Notes: generated by a model from the letters alone, not told the origin. DNA of 64,000 nucleotides from Pedobacter polaris (GCF_005116505.1 NZ_SWBR01000004.1:372001-436000); one strand, 5' to 3'. Counted from the first letter of the stretch, positions 18,406 through 28,418 are shown. Numbers and translations: made by a program.

Positions 18406-19101
18406 ATGGAAGATAACTATAAAGAAATATTGAACAAATTAGAAAGCAAAGCTTCCTTAAAGCAGGCTATTTATCGCAGCACAGCTGAAGTATTTAGCCT
18501 GTCAAAAGTTATACTTTCTAAAATAGCTTCGAAATTGCATCAAGATTATACTGCAAAAGATCCTTCTGTGGAGGTTATTTATAAGGAGAACAACCAGTTT
18601 GAAGCTCAGTTGAAGTTTTCTGGTGATATGCTGATGTTATCTATGCATAGCAATGTGTTCAATTTTGATGAAGGGCATTCTATTTTTCAAACTAGCTATG
18701 TTAAAACCGATGTAAGTTTAAGCTATTGCGGTGCAATCTATATCCACAACTTCTTAGCCGATTCGATAAAGTACAATCGTCTTGCAGATGAGGGTTCTTT
18801 AATAGCAAGAATTTTAGTAAATAAAGAGAATCACTTTATGGTAGAAGGTGATGGAACTTTGGGGTTTTTATATGAGAACTTTGAAGAAAACATCATCACA
18901 GAAGAAAAGATAACTGATATTTTAGAAAAGTCAATTCTGTTTTGTTTAAGTAATGATTTGATTCTTCCACCGTATGCCCAAATAAAAGATGTAACATTAC
19001 ATCAAAAACAATCGTTAATATCAGCAGCTAGTGGTCATCCAACGGGTAAACGTTTAGGTTATTTATTTAGTTCAGAAATACAGCAAAATAATAATATATA
19101 G
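18406..19101 (+). CDS. Conserved-looking hypothetical protein
   Basis: The 231-residue cytoplasmic protein has no signal or membrane segment. An N-terminal helical part (SKVILSKIASKLHQDY) is followed by strands around VEVIYKENNQFEAQLKFSGDML and a mixed region with EGDGTLGFLYENFEENIITEE. I do not recognise a domain, though codon use and position between proS and the cystathionine synthase gene suggest a real gene. Its start is placed at the first ATG, about 90 nt after proS. Confidence 0.7.
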   Translation: MEDNYKEILNKLESKASLKQAIYRSTAEVFSLSKVILSKIASKLHQDYTAKDPSVEVIYKENNQFEAQLKFSGDMLMLSMHSNVFNFDEGHSIFQTSYVKTDVSLSYCGAIYIHNFLADSIKYNRLADEGSLIARILVNKENHFMVEGDGTLGFLYENFEENIITEEKITDILEKSILFCLSNDLILPPYAQIKDVTLHQKQSLISAASGHPTGKRLGYLFSSEIQQNNNI

Positions 19102-19182
19102 TATCAAGCCGGCATGAATAATTATCCATTAGAAGATATTTTATTCAAAGGTTTCATGTAGCAATAAAAAATAAAAAACGAG

Positions 19183-20322
19183 ATGAAATTTGCAACAAAA
19201 GCAATCCATGCTGGTCAAGAACCAGATCCAACTACTGGAGCAGTTATGACTCCAATTTATCAGACTTCTACGTATTGGCAAAAATCGCCGGGAGAACATA
19301 AAGGTTATGAATATTCTCGTGGTACAAATCCTACTCGTAAAGCTTTAGAAGATTGTTTAGCCGCATTAGAAAACTGTAAATTTGGTTTAGCTTTTAGTAG
19401 CGGAATGGGAGCGACAGACTGTGTTTTAAGATTGTTAAAGCCTGGTGATGAAGTGATTACTGGCGATGATTTGTATGGTGGTTCTTATCGTATTTTTACC
19501 AAGGTTTATGCCAAGTACGGTATTAAATTTCATTTTATTGATTTATCAAAACCAGAAAATATTATTCCTTATATCAATGAAAATACCAAGTTAGTTTGGA
19601 TAGAAACTCCTACTAATCCAACAATGCGTATCATAGATATTGAAGGTGTTGCTAAGATTACTAAAGAGAAGAAAGTTCTTTTAACAGTCGATAATACTTT
19701 TGCTTCTCCATATTTACAAAACCCAGCAGATTTAGGAGCTGATATTGTAATGCATTCTGTTACTAAATATATTGGGGGTCACTCTGATGTAGTAATGGGT
19801 GCATTATTAACAAATGATGAACAGTTGTATAAAGATTTGTTTTTTATATACAATGCTTGTGGAGCAACTCCAGGGCCACAAGATTCATTTTTGGTTTTAA
19901 GAGGGATTAAAACCTTGCATTTACGCATGAAAGCACATTGCGAAAATGGGGCAAAAGTGGCTCATTATTTAAAGAAACATCCAAAAATTGATAAAATTTA
20001 TTGGCCAGGTTTTGAAGATCACCCAAATCATGATATAGCCAAAAAACAGATGCGAGATTTTGGTGGTATGGTTTCTATTACCTTAAAAGATGCAGATTTA
20101 AAAGAAACATTTAGGATAGCCTCTCGCTTTAAGGTTTTTTCATTGGCAGAATCGTTGGGTGGAGTAGAGTCTTTAGTAAATCACCCTACTACGATGACGC
20201 ATGGCTCTATTCCAAAGGAAGAACGTGAAAAAGTTGGAGTAACCGAAAATTTATTACGTTTAAGCGTAGGAGTTGAAGATATTGAAGATTTATTGGCAGA
20301 TTTGGAGCAGGCTCTTTCTTAG
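19183..20322 (+). CDS. Cystathionine gamma-synthase/lyase family PLP enzyme
   Basis: The 379-residue Cys/Met metabolism enzyme has the PLP Schiff-base lysine K195 in HSVTKYIGGHSDV. It also has YSRGTNPTR (about 44-52), FSSGMGATDCVL and the conserved VESLVNHPTTMTH near the C-terminus. These enzymes make cystathionine from O-succinyl- or O-acetylhomoserine and cysteine, or cleave it; synthase and lyase cannot be separated from motifs alone. It is alone in its transcription unit or loosely linked to the upstream hypothetical gene (81-nt gap). Confidence 0.92.
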   Translation: MKFATKAIHAGQEPDPTTGAVMTPIYQTSTYWQKSPGEHKGYEYSRGTNPTRKALEDCLAALENCKFGLAFSSGMGATDCVLRLLKPGDEVITGDDLYGGSYRIFTKVYAKYGIKFHFIDLSKPENIIPYINENTKLVWIETPTNPTMRIIDIEGVAKITKEKKVLLTVDNTFASPYLQNPADLGADIVMHSVTKYIGGHSDVVMGALLTNDEQLYKDLFFIYNACGATPGPQDSFLVLRGIKTLHLRMKAHCENGAKVAHYLKKHPKIDKIYWPGFEDHPNHDIAKKQMRDFGGMVSITLKDADLKETFRIASRFKVFSLAESLGGVESLVNHPTTMTHGSIPKEEREKVGVTENLLRLSVGVEDIEDLLADLEQALS

Positions 20323-20354
20323 TATTGAGTATTGAGATGTGAGTATTGAGACTG
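20323..20354. repeat. Short direct repeats AGTATTGAG
   Basis: TATTGAG occurs three times (within AGTATTGAGTATTGAGATG and GAGTATTGAG) between the cystathionine gene and the next ORF. It is a small tandem-like intergenic repeat with no visible role. Confidence 0.4.
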
Positions 20355-20370
20355 GATTCAAAAACTATAT

Positions 20371-21234
20371 ATGGAATTTAATGAGCTTAAGGATTTTCTA
20401 GATTTTAAAGTTGAGCAATACAATAAGCCCAATTTTATTACAAATGATCCAATCTGTATCCCACACCAATATACTATTAAACAAGACATTGAAATTGCTG
20501 CATTTTTTGCGGCAATTTTAGCTTGGGGCCAGCGTAAAACCATAATTAATAAGTGCAATGAGCTTTTTTTAAGGATGGACAATCAACCTTATCAGTTTAT
20601 GCTTAACCATGGTGATGATGATTTAAAGAAGTTGCTAGGTTTCAAACATCGAACATTTAATGATACAGATTTACTTTATTTTGTTTCATTTTTTAAGCAT
20701 CATTATCTGCAATCTGATACATTGGAAACTGCCTTTTTGCCACAAAAACAATCCTTTAATCCAGATTATCTACCAGAAAAATATAACGATGAAAATTATA
20801 TTGAAATAACTTCTTCGCCTTGCTCATTAAATGATTTTATACCAGAAGATTTCACAGCCGAAAAAGCTTTAAACCATTTCAGATCTTACTTTTTTAGCTT
20901 GCCGGATTTCCCTAAAAGAACCATCAAACACATTTCATCACCATTGCAAAAATCTACATGCAAGCGTTTAAATATGTTCTTGAGATGGATGGTTCGAAAA
21001 GATGAGTGTGGAGTAGATTTTGGGATTTGGAATACAATTCCTATGTCGGAATTAATTTGCCCTTGTGATGTGCACGTAGATCGAGTAGCTAGAAAACTAG
21101 GCTTAATTAATAGAAAACAAACTGATTGGTTAACAGCTGTAGAACTTACAGCTAAGCTAAAAGTATTTGATGCTACTGATCCAGTTAAATATGATTTTGC
21201 ACTTTTTGGTTTAGGAGTGGAGGAGAAGTTTTGA
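20371..21234 (+). CDS. TIGR02757 family protein
   Basis: The 287-residue cytoplasmic protein matches the conserved TIGR02757 family: an early AAFFAAILAWGQRKTIINKC, later KRLNMFLRWMVRKDECGVDFGIW and PCDVHVDRVARKLGL, which resemble the helix-hairpin-helix/DNA glycosylase-fold segments expected there. The family is widespread in Bacteroidota and other phyla and its function is unsettled; a nucleic-acid role is inferred from the fold-like motif D-V-H-V-x-R. The length is normal. Confidence 0.85.
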   Translation: MEFNELKDFLDFKVEQYNKPNFITNDPICIPHQYTIKQDIEIAAFFAAILAWGQRKTIINKCNELFLRMDNQPYQFMLNHGDDDLKKLLGFKHRTFNDTDLLYFVSFFKHHYLQSDTLETAFLPQKQSFNPDYLPEKYNDENYIEITSSPCSLNDFIPEDFTAEKALNHFRSYFFSLPDFPKRTIKHISSPLQKSTCKRLNMFLRWMVRKDECGVDFGIWNTIPMSELICPCDVHVDRVARKLGLINRKQTDWLTAVELTAKLKVFDATDPVKYDFALFGLGVEEKF

Positions 21235-21239
21235 TGTTT

Positions 21240-21303
21240 TTAACATTAAGAAATTAAGGTTATGAAGAAATGTAGCTTAATTTTCTTAATGCCTTAATGT
21301 TAA
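21240..21303. repeat. 64-bp intergenic palindrome
   Basis: TTAACATTAAG (21240-21250) and CTTAATGTTAA (21293-21303) are perfect inverted repeats, with more pairing inside (AAATTAAG/CTTAATTTT). Entirely AT-rich and non-coding, it fills the gap between two plus-strand genes. Its sequence is unrelated to the GTCATT palindromes. Confidence 0.6.
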
Positions 21304-21323
21304 ATTGTGTTTAAATTAGCAAC

Positions 21324-21839
21324 ATGGTTATTTTAAAAGCAGAGATAGAAAGGTTCTCAACAAATGGTGAGAAAACCGGATGGAGCTTCGTGTTTATTCC
21401 TCAAGAAATTGCTGATCAAATCAAGCCAAATTCTAGAATTGGTTTTAGAGTTAGAGGCTTTATAGACCAGGTAATTGTGAATGGAATGAGCTTAATGCCA
21501 GTTAAGGAAGAGGGTTTTATTTTGCCTTTAAATAAACCATTAAGAAAATCATTAAAGAAAGAGGCTGGTTCGGTTATTGAATTAAGGTTGGAATTTGATG
21601 CTGATTTCAAAATTGAAATGCCAGATGACCTAGAGATTTGCTTGGCTGATGAAGAAGATTTATTGAAACAGTTTTTGTCTATTCCTAAATCTCATCAAAA
21701 CTATTATATCAATTGGTTAAATAGCGCCAAAACAGAACCTACAAGAACAAAAAGATTGGTAATGATTGTTGATGCAATGGCGAAAAAATATGATTTTGGA
21801 ACAATGATTCGTACTAACCAAGCAAAAAATAAAAGTTAG
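21324..21839 (+). CDS. DUF1905/YdeI (OmdA)-type protein
   Basis: The 171-residue two-part protein. Residues 1-95 form the DUF1905 beta barrel (GWSFVFIPQEIADQI, RVRGFIDQVIVNGMSLMPV). The C-terminal half (FLSIPKSHQNYYINWLNSAK, TRTKRLVMIVDAMAKK) is the YdeI/OmdA helical region. Relatives are described as bacteriocin- or peptide-resistance associated, but the biochemical role is unclear. Its 3' end overlaps the convergent glycosyltransferase gene by four bases. Confidence 0.8.
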   Translation: MVILKAEIERFSTNGEKTGWSFVFIPQEIADQIKPNSRIGFRVRGFIDQVIVNGMSLMPVKEEGFILPLNKPLRKSLKKEAGSVIELRLEFDADFKIEMPDDLEICLADEEDLLKQFLSIPKSHQNYYINWLNSAKTEPTRTKRLVMIVDAMAKKYDFGTMIRTNQAKNKS

Positions 21840-22585
21840 CGATTGTAATTACGGAACCAACTATTAACTTTCATTTGTATTACTCCTAAAAATGCTTCTC
21901 TAAAAATACGGGTACTCATTTTCGAAGTACCTTCTGTTCTGTCAGTAAATATAATAGGCACTTCTACTACATTAAAGCCATATTTAATTGCGGTAAATTT
22001 CATTTCAATTTGAAAAGCATACCCAACAAATTTAATTTTATCCATTGGGATGGTTTCTAATACCTTTCTGCGGTAACATTTAAACCCTGCAGTTGCATCT
22101 TGAATGTTAATTCTAGTTACCAAACGAACGTACATAGAAGCGAAATAAGACATTAACACACGTCCCATAGGCCAATTTACCACGTTGACACCTTTAACGT
22201 ATCTGGAGCCAATTGCTAAATCTGCTGCCTTTACATCAATTTGATCGCTTGGCAAACATGCTTCACGTAACCTGATTAGATCTTTAGGGTTGTGAGAAAA
22301 ATCAGCATCCATTTCAAAAATGAATTCATAATTTCTTTGTAGTGCCCATTTAAAACCGTGGATGTAAGCAGTGCCTAAACCCAATTTTCCGCTGCGTTCT
22401 TCTAAATGTAACTGAAATGGGAATTCCACCTGTAGTCTTTTTACAATACTTGCAGTACCATCCGGAGAACCATCATCTATAATTAAAAGTTCGAATGCAT
22501 ACGATAAGGAAAAAACTTTACGAATAATTTTTTCAATATTTTCTTTCTCGTTATAAGTTGGAATGATGACTAAGCTATCGGACAC
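21836..22585 (-). CDS. Polyprenol-phosphate mannosyltransferase-like GT2 glycosyltransferase
   Basis: The 249-residue GT-A enzyme lacks membrane segments, like soluble dolichyl-phosphate mannose synthases. Sugar-nucleotide and metal motifs are LIIDDGSPDGTASIV and FEMDADFSHNPKDL (the D-x-D type site), with DATAGFKCYRRKVLETI for the acceptor side and FTDRTEGTSKMS near the C-terminus. It probably transfers mannose or another hexose to a polyprenyl phosphate, giving donors for periplasmic glycosylation. It is transcribed alone; the 3' end overlaps the converging DUF1905 gene. Confidence 0.9.
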   Translation of the reverse strand: MSDSLVIIPTYNEKENIEKIIRKVFSLSYAFELLIIDDGSPDGTASIVKRLQVEFPFQLHLEERSGKLGLGTAYIHGFKWALQRNYEFIFEMDADFSHNPKDLIRLREACLPSDQIDVKAADLAIGSRYVKGVNVVNWPMGRVLMSYFASMYVRLVTRINIQDATAGFKCYRRKVLETIPMDKIKFVGYAFQIEMKFTAIKYGFNVVEVPIIFTDRTEGTSKMSTRIFREAFLGVIQMKVNSWFRNYNR

Positions 22586-22649
22586 AGGTAGATTTACGGT
22601 TGTTGATTTATGATTATAATTTGATTTGGCGAAATTAGCTATTAAAAAT

Positions 22650-22680
22650 CAAAAGCCCGAAATTTCTTTGCGGGCTTTTG
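22650..22680 (-). terminator. Terminator of the POT transporter operon
   Basis: CAAAAGCCCG (22650-22659) and CGGGCTTTTG (22671-22680) form a 10-bp stem. Read on the minus strand it is followed by TTTTTAAT, just past the stop of the first POT gene. Confidence 0.8.
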
Positions 22681-22701
22681 GTTAAATGATGTTAAATATG
22701 A

Positions 22702-24291
22702 TTAATGAACTCCGTGCATCCATTTACGTAATAGTGGACTCATGACTAATAAAATCAACGCAGCAATTATTGGAATGAAGGTAAATATTAAGAAAAACGT
22801 TGAAATTGAATATTCAGCATTAATTTTATCAATTAATCCTCCTGTAACACCAGCTAGCTTATTACCTAGGCCAGTACAAAAGTACCAAACCCCAAACATT
22901 AAGCCTATAAATTTAGCAGGTGCAAGTTTACTTACATACGATAGGCCAACAGGAGAAACGCATAATTCACCTATGGTATGAAAGAAATAGGCAAAGATTA
23001 ACCAGAACATACTTACTTGTGCCACAGCAGCTCCTTTTGGAATAGCCATGCCTCCATAAGCTAATCCAGCAAAGCCTAGGCCTACAAAAATTAATCCTAT
23101 GGCAAACTTAACTGGCCCAGTTGGGTTAAACTTTGTTTCCCATAATTTAGAGAAAAATGGTGCTAATGCAACTATAAAAAATGAATTAAGGATACCAAAC
23201 CAAGAAGCTGGAACTTCTGTAGTAACTGCAGAAAATTCTTTTTCAACTTTCCAAATGGCTAATCCCCATAAGATTATAAAGCTTAATGCAGTGAAAAATA
23301 TAGTAGCTGGGTATTTTTTTGCAGCTTTTGATGCAAGTCCGATTAATACTGCACTAACAGCAATCAAAGGAAAAATAGTCAGGATAGCATCTACCCATTT
23401 AAAAATAGTGCCTGATTGTCCAGATAGAATTCTTTGGGTATAATCTTTTGCAAAGATCGTCATTGATCCCCCTGCTTGTTCAAACACTAACCAGAAGAAG
23501 ATAGTGAAAATAGAAAGTACACCAATCACCATCATTCGTTGTGTAACTACTTTTGGTGGAAGGGCTTCCTCTTGTTCTTTTACAATACTTTCTTTTTTAT
23601 CATTTGCATTGCCAATTACGCCAAATATTTTCTGTCCAAAGTAAAATTGAAGCATGCCAAAAAACATAAAAATTCCAGCTAGTCCAAAACCCCAATGCCA
23701 TCCAATTTTTTCACCTACATATCCACACATTAAGATACCTAAAAAGGCACCAGAATTAATACCCATATAAAAAATGGTATAGGCAGCATCTTTCTTTTGG
23801 TCATTTCCTGTTGGATACAACTTACCTACGATAGAAACAATATTTGGTTTAAACAACCCATTCCCAATAATTAATAAAAGGAGCCCAAGGTAAAAGAAAT
23901 CTTTGTTTACTCCTTCCATTGCCATTGCGGCGTGGCCAAGAGTCATTACTAATGCCCCTAAAATTACAGCCTTACGATACCCAGTTAACTTATCGGCAAT
24001 ATAACCACCTATAATAGGAGAACAAAATACAGCAAAAGTATACCATCCATAAAGTTCAAGGGCTTCTGGCCTAGTCCAATTCCATCCTCCATCTTTTATT
24101 TCGCTAATTAAAAAGAGCGTTAATAATGCTCTCATGCCATAATAACTAAATCTTTCCCACATTTCTGTGAAGAAAAGCACGAAGAGTCCAATTGGATGAC
24201 TTAAGAGTTTTTGGGTTGCTACACCATTTTTCTCTAAGTGTAGATCAAGTGCCTGATCTTGGTTTAGGCTGGAAGATGTTTCTATTGCCAT
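22702..24291 (-). CDS. POT/PTR family peptide:proton symporter (copy 1)
   Basis: The 529-residue inner membrane protein has about 14 membrane helices. The POT signature E-x-x-E-R is in FTEMWERFSYYGMRALL, and the second family motif in GNGLFKPNIVSIVG, followed by DAAYTIFYMGINSGAFLG. It imports di- and tripeptides driven by protons. A paralogue lies 68 nt upstream in the same orientation, evidently a tandem duplication that has since diverged. This copy ends at the terminator at 22650. Confidence 0.93.
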   Translation of the reverse strand: MAIETSSSLNQDQALDLHLEKNGVATQKLLSHPIGLFVLFFTEMWERFSYYGMRALLTLFLISEIKDGGWNWTRPEALELYGWYTFAVFCSPIIGGYIADKLTGYRKAVILGALVMTLGHAAMAMEGVNKDFFYLGLLLLIIGNGLFKPNIVSIVGKLYPTGNDQKKDAAYTIFYMGINSGAFLGILMCGYVGEKIGWHWGFGLAGIFMFFGMLQFYFGQKIFGVIGNANDKKESIVKEQEEALPPKVVTQRMMVIGVLSIFTIFFWLVFEQAGGSMTIFAKDYTQRILSGQSGTIFKWVDAILTIFPLIAVSAVLIGLASKAAKKYPATIFFTALSFIILWGLAIWKVEKEFSAVTTEVPASWFGILNSFFIVALAPFFSKLWETKFNPTGPVKFAIGLIFVGLGFAGLAYGGMAIPKGAAVAQVSMFWLIFAYFFHTIGELCVSPVGLSYVSKLAPAKFIGLMFGVWYFCTGLGNKLAGVTGGLIDKINAEYSISTFFLIFTFIPIIAALILLVMSPLLRKWMHGVH

Positions 24292-24359
24292 AGTTTTAGT
24301 AAAGTTTGTGTGTTAGTTTAAAATGCAAATTAAGTAAGTTTATTGGTATTTTGGTGTAA

Positions 24360-26021
24360 CTATTTTATCCCATATTCTTTCATAATATTGTTTAGCCATC
24401 TCAATAGCATAAAACCTATGATTGCAGAACCCATCAAAAGCGAAAAATTTACCCAGAAGAAATTGGCTTTATCTTCATAAGTATCCCATAATGTAGCTAA
24501 AACACCAGAAAGCTTATTGCCAATAGAGGTAGAAACAAACCAACCACCCATCATTAAAGAAGTAATTCTAACTGGACTTAATTTTGAGACAAGGGATAAT
24601 CCCATTGGACTTAAAAATAGCTCACCAATGGTTATAATTCCGTAAGTTCCCATTAGCCAGAGTACAGATACTTTTTCGGAACCATTGTTGCCAATGTAAA
24701 CAGCTGCAATCATTACTAAAACAGATATTGCAGAAATAAAAACTCCAAAAATAATTTTAGTTGCTGTGCTTGGTTCTTTGTTTTTTCTCCTTAACCAGGT
24801 GAAAAATGCCACAATTAATGGTGTTAAAAAAATAACCCATGCCGGATTAATTGATAGTGTGAGGTTTGTAGCCCACAATTCAACTGTATCATTCTCTTTT
24901 GGTAATTCTGCCGCGGGGATATTCTTAAAATAAGTTGGATAATTGTACTCTTGTAAAACTACTCCATTCTCTTTTTGCAGTCTGAAAGCCTTGTCGTAAA
25001 GCGCAATACTATCTTTTTTATAAGTTAAGTTTTGAGATAGGTTCAAAGCTGAAAAGGTATTCTTAGCCGTTGTATTAGTTAATTCTCTATCTGTATAACG
25101 ATCTGCCCAAGTTGTTAAAGCAGTTCCGTTTTGTTTAAAAACTGCCCAAAATAAAATTACAACCACAAATATTGTAAGTAAAGCAGCTACTGGTCTTTTT
25201 TCTTCTTTACTTGCTTTAAAAAATAGGGTGCTATAAAAATAAATAACTGGTAAACAGGCAAATATAAATGCATCTGTACTAGTAGAGCCTACTAAGGGAT
25301 GCCCCAATAATCTAGTAGGCAGCACCCAACCAATAATGCCTGCAACTACAGAAGGTAAAAGGATAAGCAAGCTAATTTTAAGAAAAGACATGTCTCCTTC
25401 AACTAAGCCTTTTTTAACATCAAATTCACGATAGTGTTTAAGGCCGGTTATAAATACAACAACTCCTACAAACATTCCAACTCCAGCAGCAAAAAAGGCA
25501 TATTCCCAACCCAACATAATGTATAAAGCTGCACCAAAGAAGTTGCAAATGAAAGCACCAACATTAATACCCATGTAGAAGATATTATAACCATCGTCTT
25601 TTTTATCTTGGTATTCTGGTGTTGAATAAATATTACCTAAGAGGGTAGAGATATTTGGTTTAAAAAAACCGTTTCCGAAAATCACCAAGGTCATTGCCAA
25701 ATATAACATTGGAAGGTTATGAACGCCCATTAAACAATAGCCAATACCCATCATTATACCTCCAATAATGATGGATTTAGTATAACCTAAGTATCTATCG
25801 GCAATAAGCCCCCCTAAAAAAGGAGTTAAAAATACCAAAGCGATAAATGTTCCATATAAATCGGCAGATTCGGCTTCTGTCATTGCAAAACCTGCTTTTA
25901 CATCTTTAAGATAGAGTGTGAAAATCCCTATCATTAAATAGTAGCCAAAGCGTTCCCACATTTCTGATAGGAAAAGAAATTTTAAACCTTTTGGATGTTT
26001 GGTAGAAACAGTTTTAGACAT
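24360..26021 (-). CDS. POT/PTR family peptide:proton symporter (copy 2)
   Basis: I start at the ATG giving MSKTVSTKHPKGLKFLF; a frame starting 12 codons upstream adds a Cys-rich tail without family support. FLSEMWERFGYYLMIGIF carries the E-x-x-E-R motif, GNGFFKPNISTLLG the second. Between helices there is a long periplasmic insertion (about residues 315-385 of the longer frame, TDRELTNTTAKNTFSALNL onward) absent from copy 1, a feature of larger Bacteroidota POT members. The role is di-/tripeptide uptake. It precedes copy 1 in one transcript, behind a thiolase and a hypothetical gene. Confidence 0.92.
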   Translation of the reverse strand: MSKTVSTKHPKGLKFLFLSEMWERFGYYLMIGIFTLYLKDVKAGFAMTEAESADLYGTFIALVFLTPFLGGLIADRYLGYTKSIIIGGIMMGIGYCLMGVHNLPMLYLAMTLVIFGNGFFKPNISTLLGNIYSTPEYQDKKDDGYNIFYMGINVGAFICNFFGAALYIMLGWEYAFFAAGVGMFVGVVVFITGLKHYREFDVKKGLVEGDMSFLKISLLILLPSVVAGIIGWVLPTRLLGHPLVGSTSTDAFIFACLPVIYFYSTLFFKASKEEKRPVAALLTIFVVVILFWAVFKQNGTALTTWADRYTDRELTNTTAKNTFSALNLSQNLTYKKDSIALYDKAFRLQKENGVVLQEYNYPTYFKNIPAAELPKENDTVELWATNLTLSINPAWVIFLTPLIVAFFTWLRRKNKEPSTATKIIFGVFISAISVLVMIAAVYIGNNGSEKVSVLWLMGTYGIITIGELFLSPMGLSLVSKLSPVRITSLMMGGWFVSTSIGNKLSGVLATLWDTYEDKANFFWVNFSLLMGSAIIGFMLLRWLNNIMKEYGIK

Positions 26022-26089
26022 ATTTTTAAGATTTTGCAATGTGCAATATAAGCACATCGATGTAGAGTAACAAATTCAAATACAAGGTG

Positions 26090-27016
26090 TTAATGAATTG
26101 ATTTTGTAATTATAGTAGATGCTTTTACGGGTTTTCCATAAAAATCATCGTTAGGGGAAGGATCGTTTTTTAATTCTATGTCTTCAACTAGAGAAAGTTT
26201 ACCCCAAGTTAAACGGTAACCATCAAAACTTAAGTCAGAGCCATAATATTCGTAATTACCAACCATTTTTGGGTCATAAGGGGCTAGGTGGTCAAAAACA
26301 ATCATATTAACTTTATTGTCAACCTTTAAAGTCATTGCGTTGTGCTTGCTATATTCAAATACAACCCTGTTTTTTAAAGCCTCGTTCTTTTTGGTTTCGA
26401 AAATATTCTTACCAAAGATTGGTTCTCCTTTTTCAAAAGAAAGGACTTCGATAACTTTTTTAGTTGTTTTTAGATTATTTCCTTTCCAACCCAGTAAAAT
26501 GTAATAAGGTGGTTTACCATTTACCAAAACAGGAATCATTTCATAATAACGAGTCCCAAACCAGTTTTTATTACTTGTTAGTGCATTAGCATCAGTATAA
26601 TTTGTATTGTCTGTTAATGGAAACAATTTTAAACTCCCATTGGTAGTTCCCATTTGGATAGTTCCGTAATAACGATAAGTGCCATCATTGTTAAGCAAAA
26701 ACCAAGTAATAATGCGAAAAGTATTGTCTGGTGATTTAATAATAGAAACTCTTTTTAGAGAGTCGAAGCCATAATTAAAAGATCCATTTGTTTTTAATGC
26801 ACTGATGAATTTTTTAATGAACAATGCATTTTTCTCTAAACGTTCTGTATCATCTTTTGATGCAAAAGTTTCCTCACTTAAACTTATAAGAGAATCTTGA
26901 TATGCATTAAGTTGAGCTTTGTTATCTATTTGGTAAGTATGTTGTGCGCTTAATTTGGTAAACGCACAACTAATAATCATATATAAAATTAAATGGATTT
27001 TAATCTTCACAAACAT
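26090..27016 (-). CDS. Exported hypothetical protein
   Basis: The 308-residue protein has an N-terminal signal ending near TKLSAQ. The mature part is beta-rich (TFRIITWFLLNNDGTYRYYGTI in two halves, GNYEYYGSDLSFDGYRLTWG) and has no catalytic motif that I recognise. A periplasmic or outer-membrane location is inferred. It lies 20 nt after the thiolase gene and before the POT pair, all on the minus strand, so it may be cotranscribed with peptide transport. Confidence 0.7.
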   Translation of the reverse strand: MFVKIKIHLILYMIISCAFTKLSAQHTYQIDNKAQLNAYQDSLISLSEETFASKDDTERLEKNALFIKKFISALKTNGSFNYGFDSLKRVSIIKSPDNTFRIITWFLLNNDGTYRYYGTIQMGTTNGSLKLFPLTDNTNYTDANALTSNKNWFGTRYYEMIPVLVNGKPPYYILLGWKGNNLKTTKKVIEVLSFEKGEPIFGKNIFETKKNEALKNRVVFEYSKHNAMTLKVDNKVNMIVFDHLAPYDPKMVGNYEYYGSDLSFDGYRLTWGKLSLVEDIELKNDPSPNDDFYGKPVKASTIITKSIH

Positions 27017-27036
27017 CTAAATTCTATTAAAACAGA

Positions 27037-28215
27037 TTAACGAAGATTTTCAATAACTATTGCACTGGCTCCACCACCGCCATTGCAAATGCCAGCCACG
27101 CCAATTTTACCATTATTTTGTGCTAAAACAGCTAATAATGTAACAACAATTCTAGCTCCAGACGCACCAAGCGGATGACCTATGGCAACTGCACCACCAT
27201 TAACATTTACTTGATTTTCTTTTAAACCTAGTTCTTGGTTGTTGGCTAATGATACCACAGAGAATGCTTCATTAATTTCGAAGAAATCAACATCAGATGT
27301 GGTAAGATTTGCTTTGCTTAATGCAAGTGGAATTGCCTTTGATGGGGCAGTAGTAAACCATTCTGGTGCTAGTTGTGCATCAGCATAGGCTAAAATCTTA
27401 GCCAACGGTTTAATGCCAAGTTCTTTGGCTTTATCAGCGCTCATTAAAACTAAAGCGGCGGCTCCGTCATTTAAGGTTGATGCATTTGCAGCAGTTACTG
27501 TCCCATCTTTTTTAAATACAGGTTTTAAACTCGGAATTTTATCAAATTTTACTGCATTAGGTTCTTCGTCTACACTAAAAAAAGTAATGTGTCCCTTGCG
27601 ATCTTTAATTTCTATAGGGATAATTTCATCAGTGAATTTGCCTGCAGTTTGGGCTGCTTGGGCTCTTTTGTAAGATTCTATTGCGAAATTGTCTTGAGCT
27701 TCACGGGTAATATTGCAAATTTCTGCACATAATTCTGCTGCAGAACCCATGTGGTAATCATTGTAAACGTCCCATAGTCCATCTTTCACCAATCCATCTG
27801 TAATTTGGCCATGTCCTAAACGGTATCCATTACGTGCTTTATCTAAATAATAGGGAACATTACTCATGCTTTCCATTCCGCCGGCCACAACGATTTCATT
27901 TTGGCCTAGGGCGATGCTTTGTGCGGCCAGCATTATTGCTTTTGTGCCTGAAGCGCAAACCTTATTGATAGTTGTTGCTGGTAAATCTGGTAAACCAGCA
28001 AATTTTGCTGCCTGTGTAGCTGGTGCTTGCCCTAAATTTGCAGACAATACATTTCCCATGTACACTTCTTGAATATTTTCTGGTTTTAAACCAGCTTTTT
28101 CTACAGCAGCTTTAATAGCAAATCCACCAAGTTGTGTGGCAGAAAATCCAGCTAATGAGCCTCCAAAACTGCCAACAGGCGTTCTCACGGCAGCAACAAT
28201 TACTACGTCTTTCAT
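27037..28215 (-). CDS. Acetyl-CoA C-acyltransferase (thiolase)
   Basis: The 392-residue thiolase has nucleophilic C87 in TTINKVCASGTKAI. The His of GGAVAIGHPLGASGARI and the second Cys of GICNGGGGASA complete the catalytic set. It condenses or cleaves acyl-CoAs (acetoacetyl-CoA or 3-ketoacyl-CoA). Together with the CoA transferase at 8-9.6 kb it could serve ketone-body or fatty-acid turnover, though the genes are not linked. First gene of the minus-strand group that continues into the POT transporters. Confidence 0.93.
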   Translation of the reverse strand: MKDVVIVAAVRTPVGSFGGSLAGFSATQLGGFAIKAAVEKAGLKPENIQEVYMGNVLSANLGQAPATQAAKFAGLPDLPATTINKVCASGTKAIMLAAQSIALGQNEIVVAGGMESMSNVPYYLDKARNGYRLGHGQITDGLVKDGLWDVYNDYHMGSAAELCAEICNITREAQDNFAIESYKRAQAAQTAGKFTDEIIPIEIKDRKGHITFFSVDEEPNAVKFDKIPSLKPVFKKDGTVTAANASTLNDGAAALVLMSADKAKELGIKPLAKILAYADAQLAPEWFTTAPSKAIPLALSKANLTTSDVDFFEINEAFSVVSLANNQELGLKENQVNVNGGAVAIGHPLGASGARIVVTLLAVLAQNNGKIGVAGICNGGGGASAIVIENLR

Positions 28216-28418
28216 AGGATATTTTTTATAATATTTGGTTGCGCAATTTAGGCATTTAGCAAGATATTATTGCATAAATGTTGCTTTATGACTAATAATT
28301 GTAGTTTTACGCTATAGGGTAGTTGTCGCTTTATTTAAGGATTAGCAAAGGTGGTCTTGGTATATGATAAGCTATCAGTATGTTGTGAAATAAAATCCAT
28401 CGTATTTGCCAATGGAAA

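Noticed and set aside
19102..19182. 15-codon frame MNNYPLEDILFKGFM
   Set aside because: Too short, with no conserved features; it lies in an ordinary intergenic gap.
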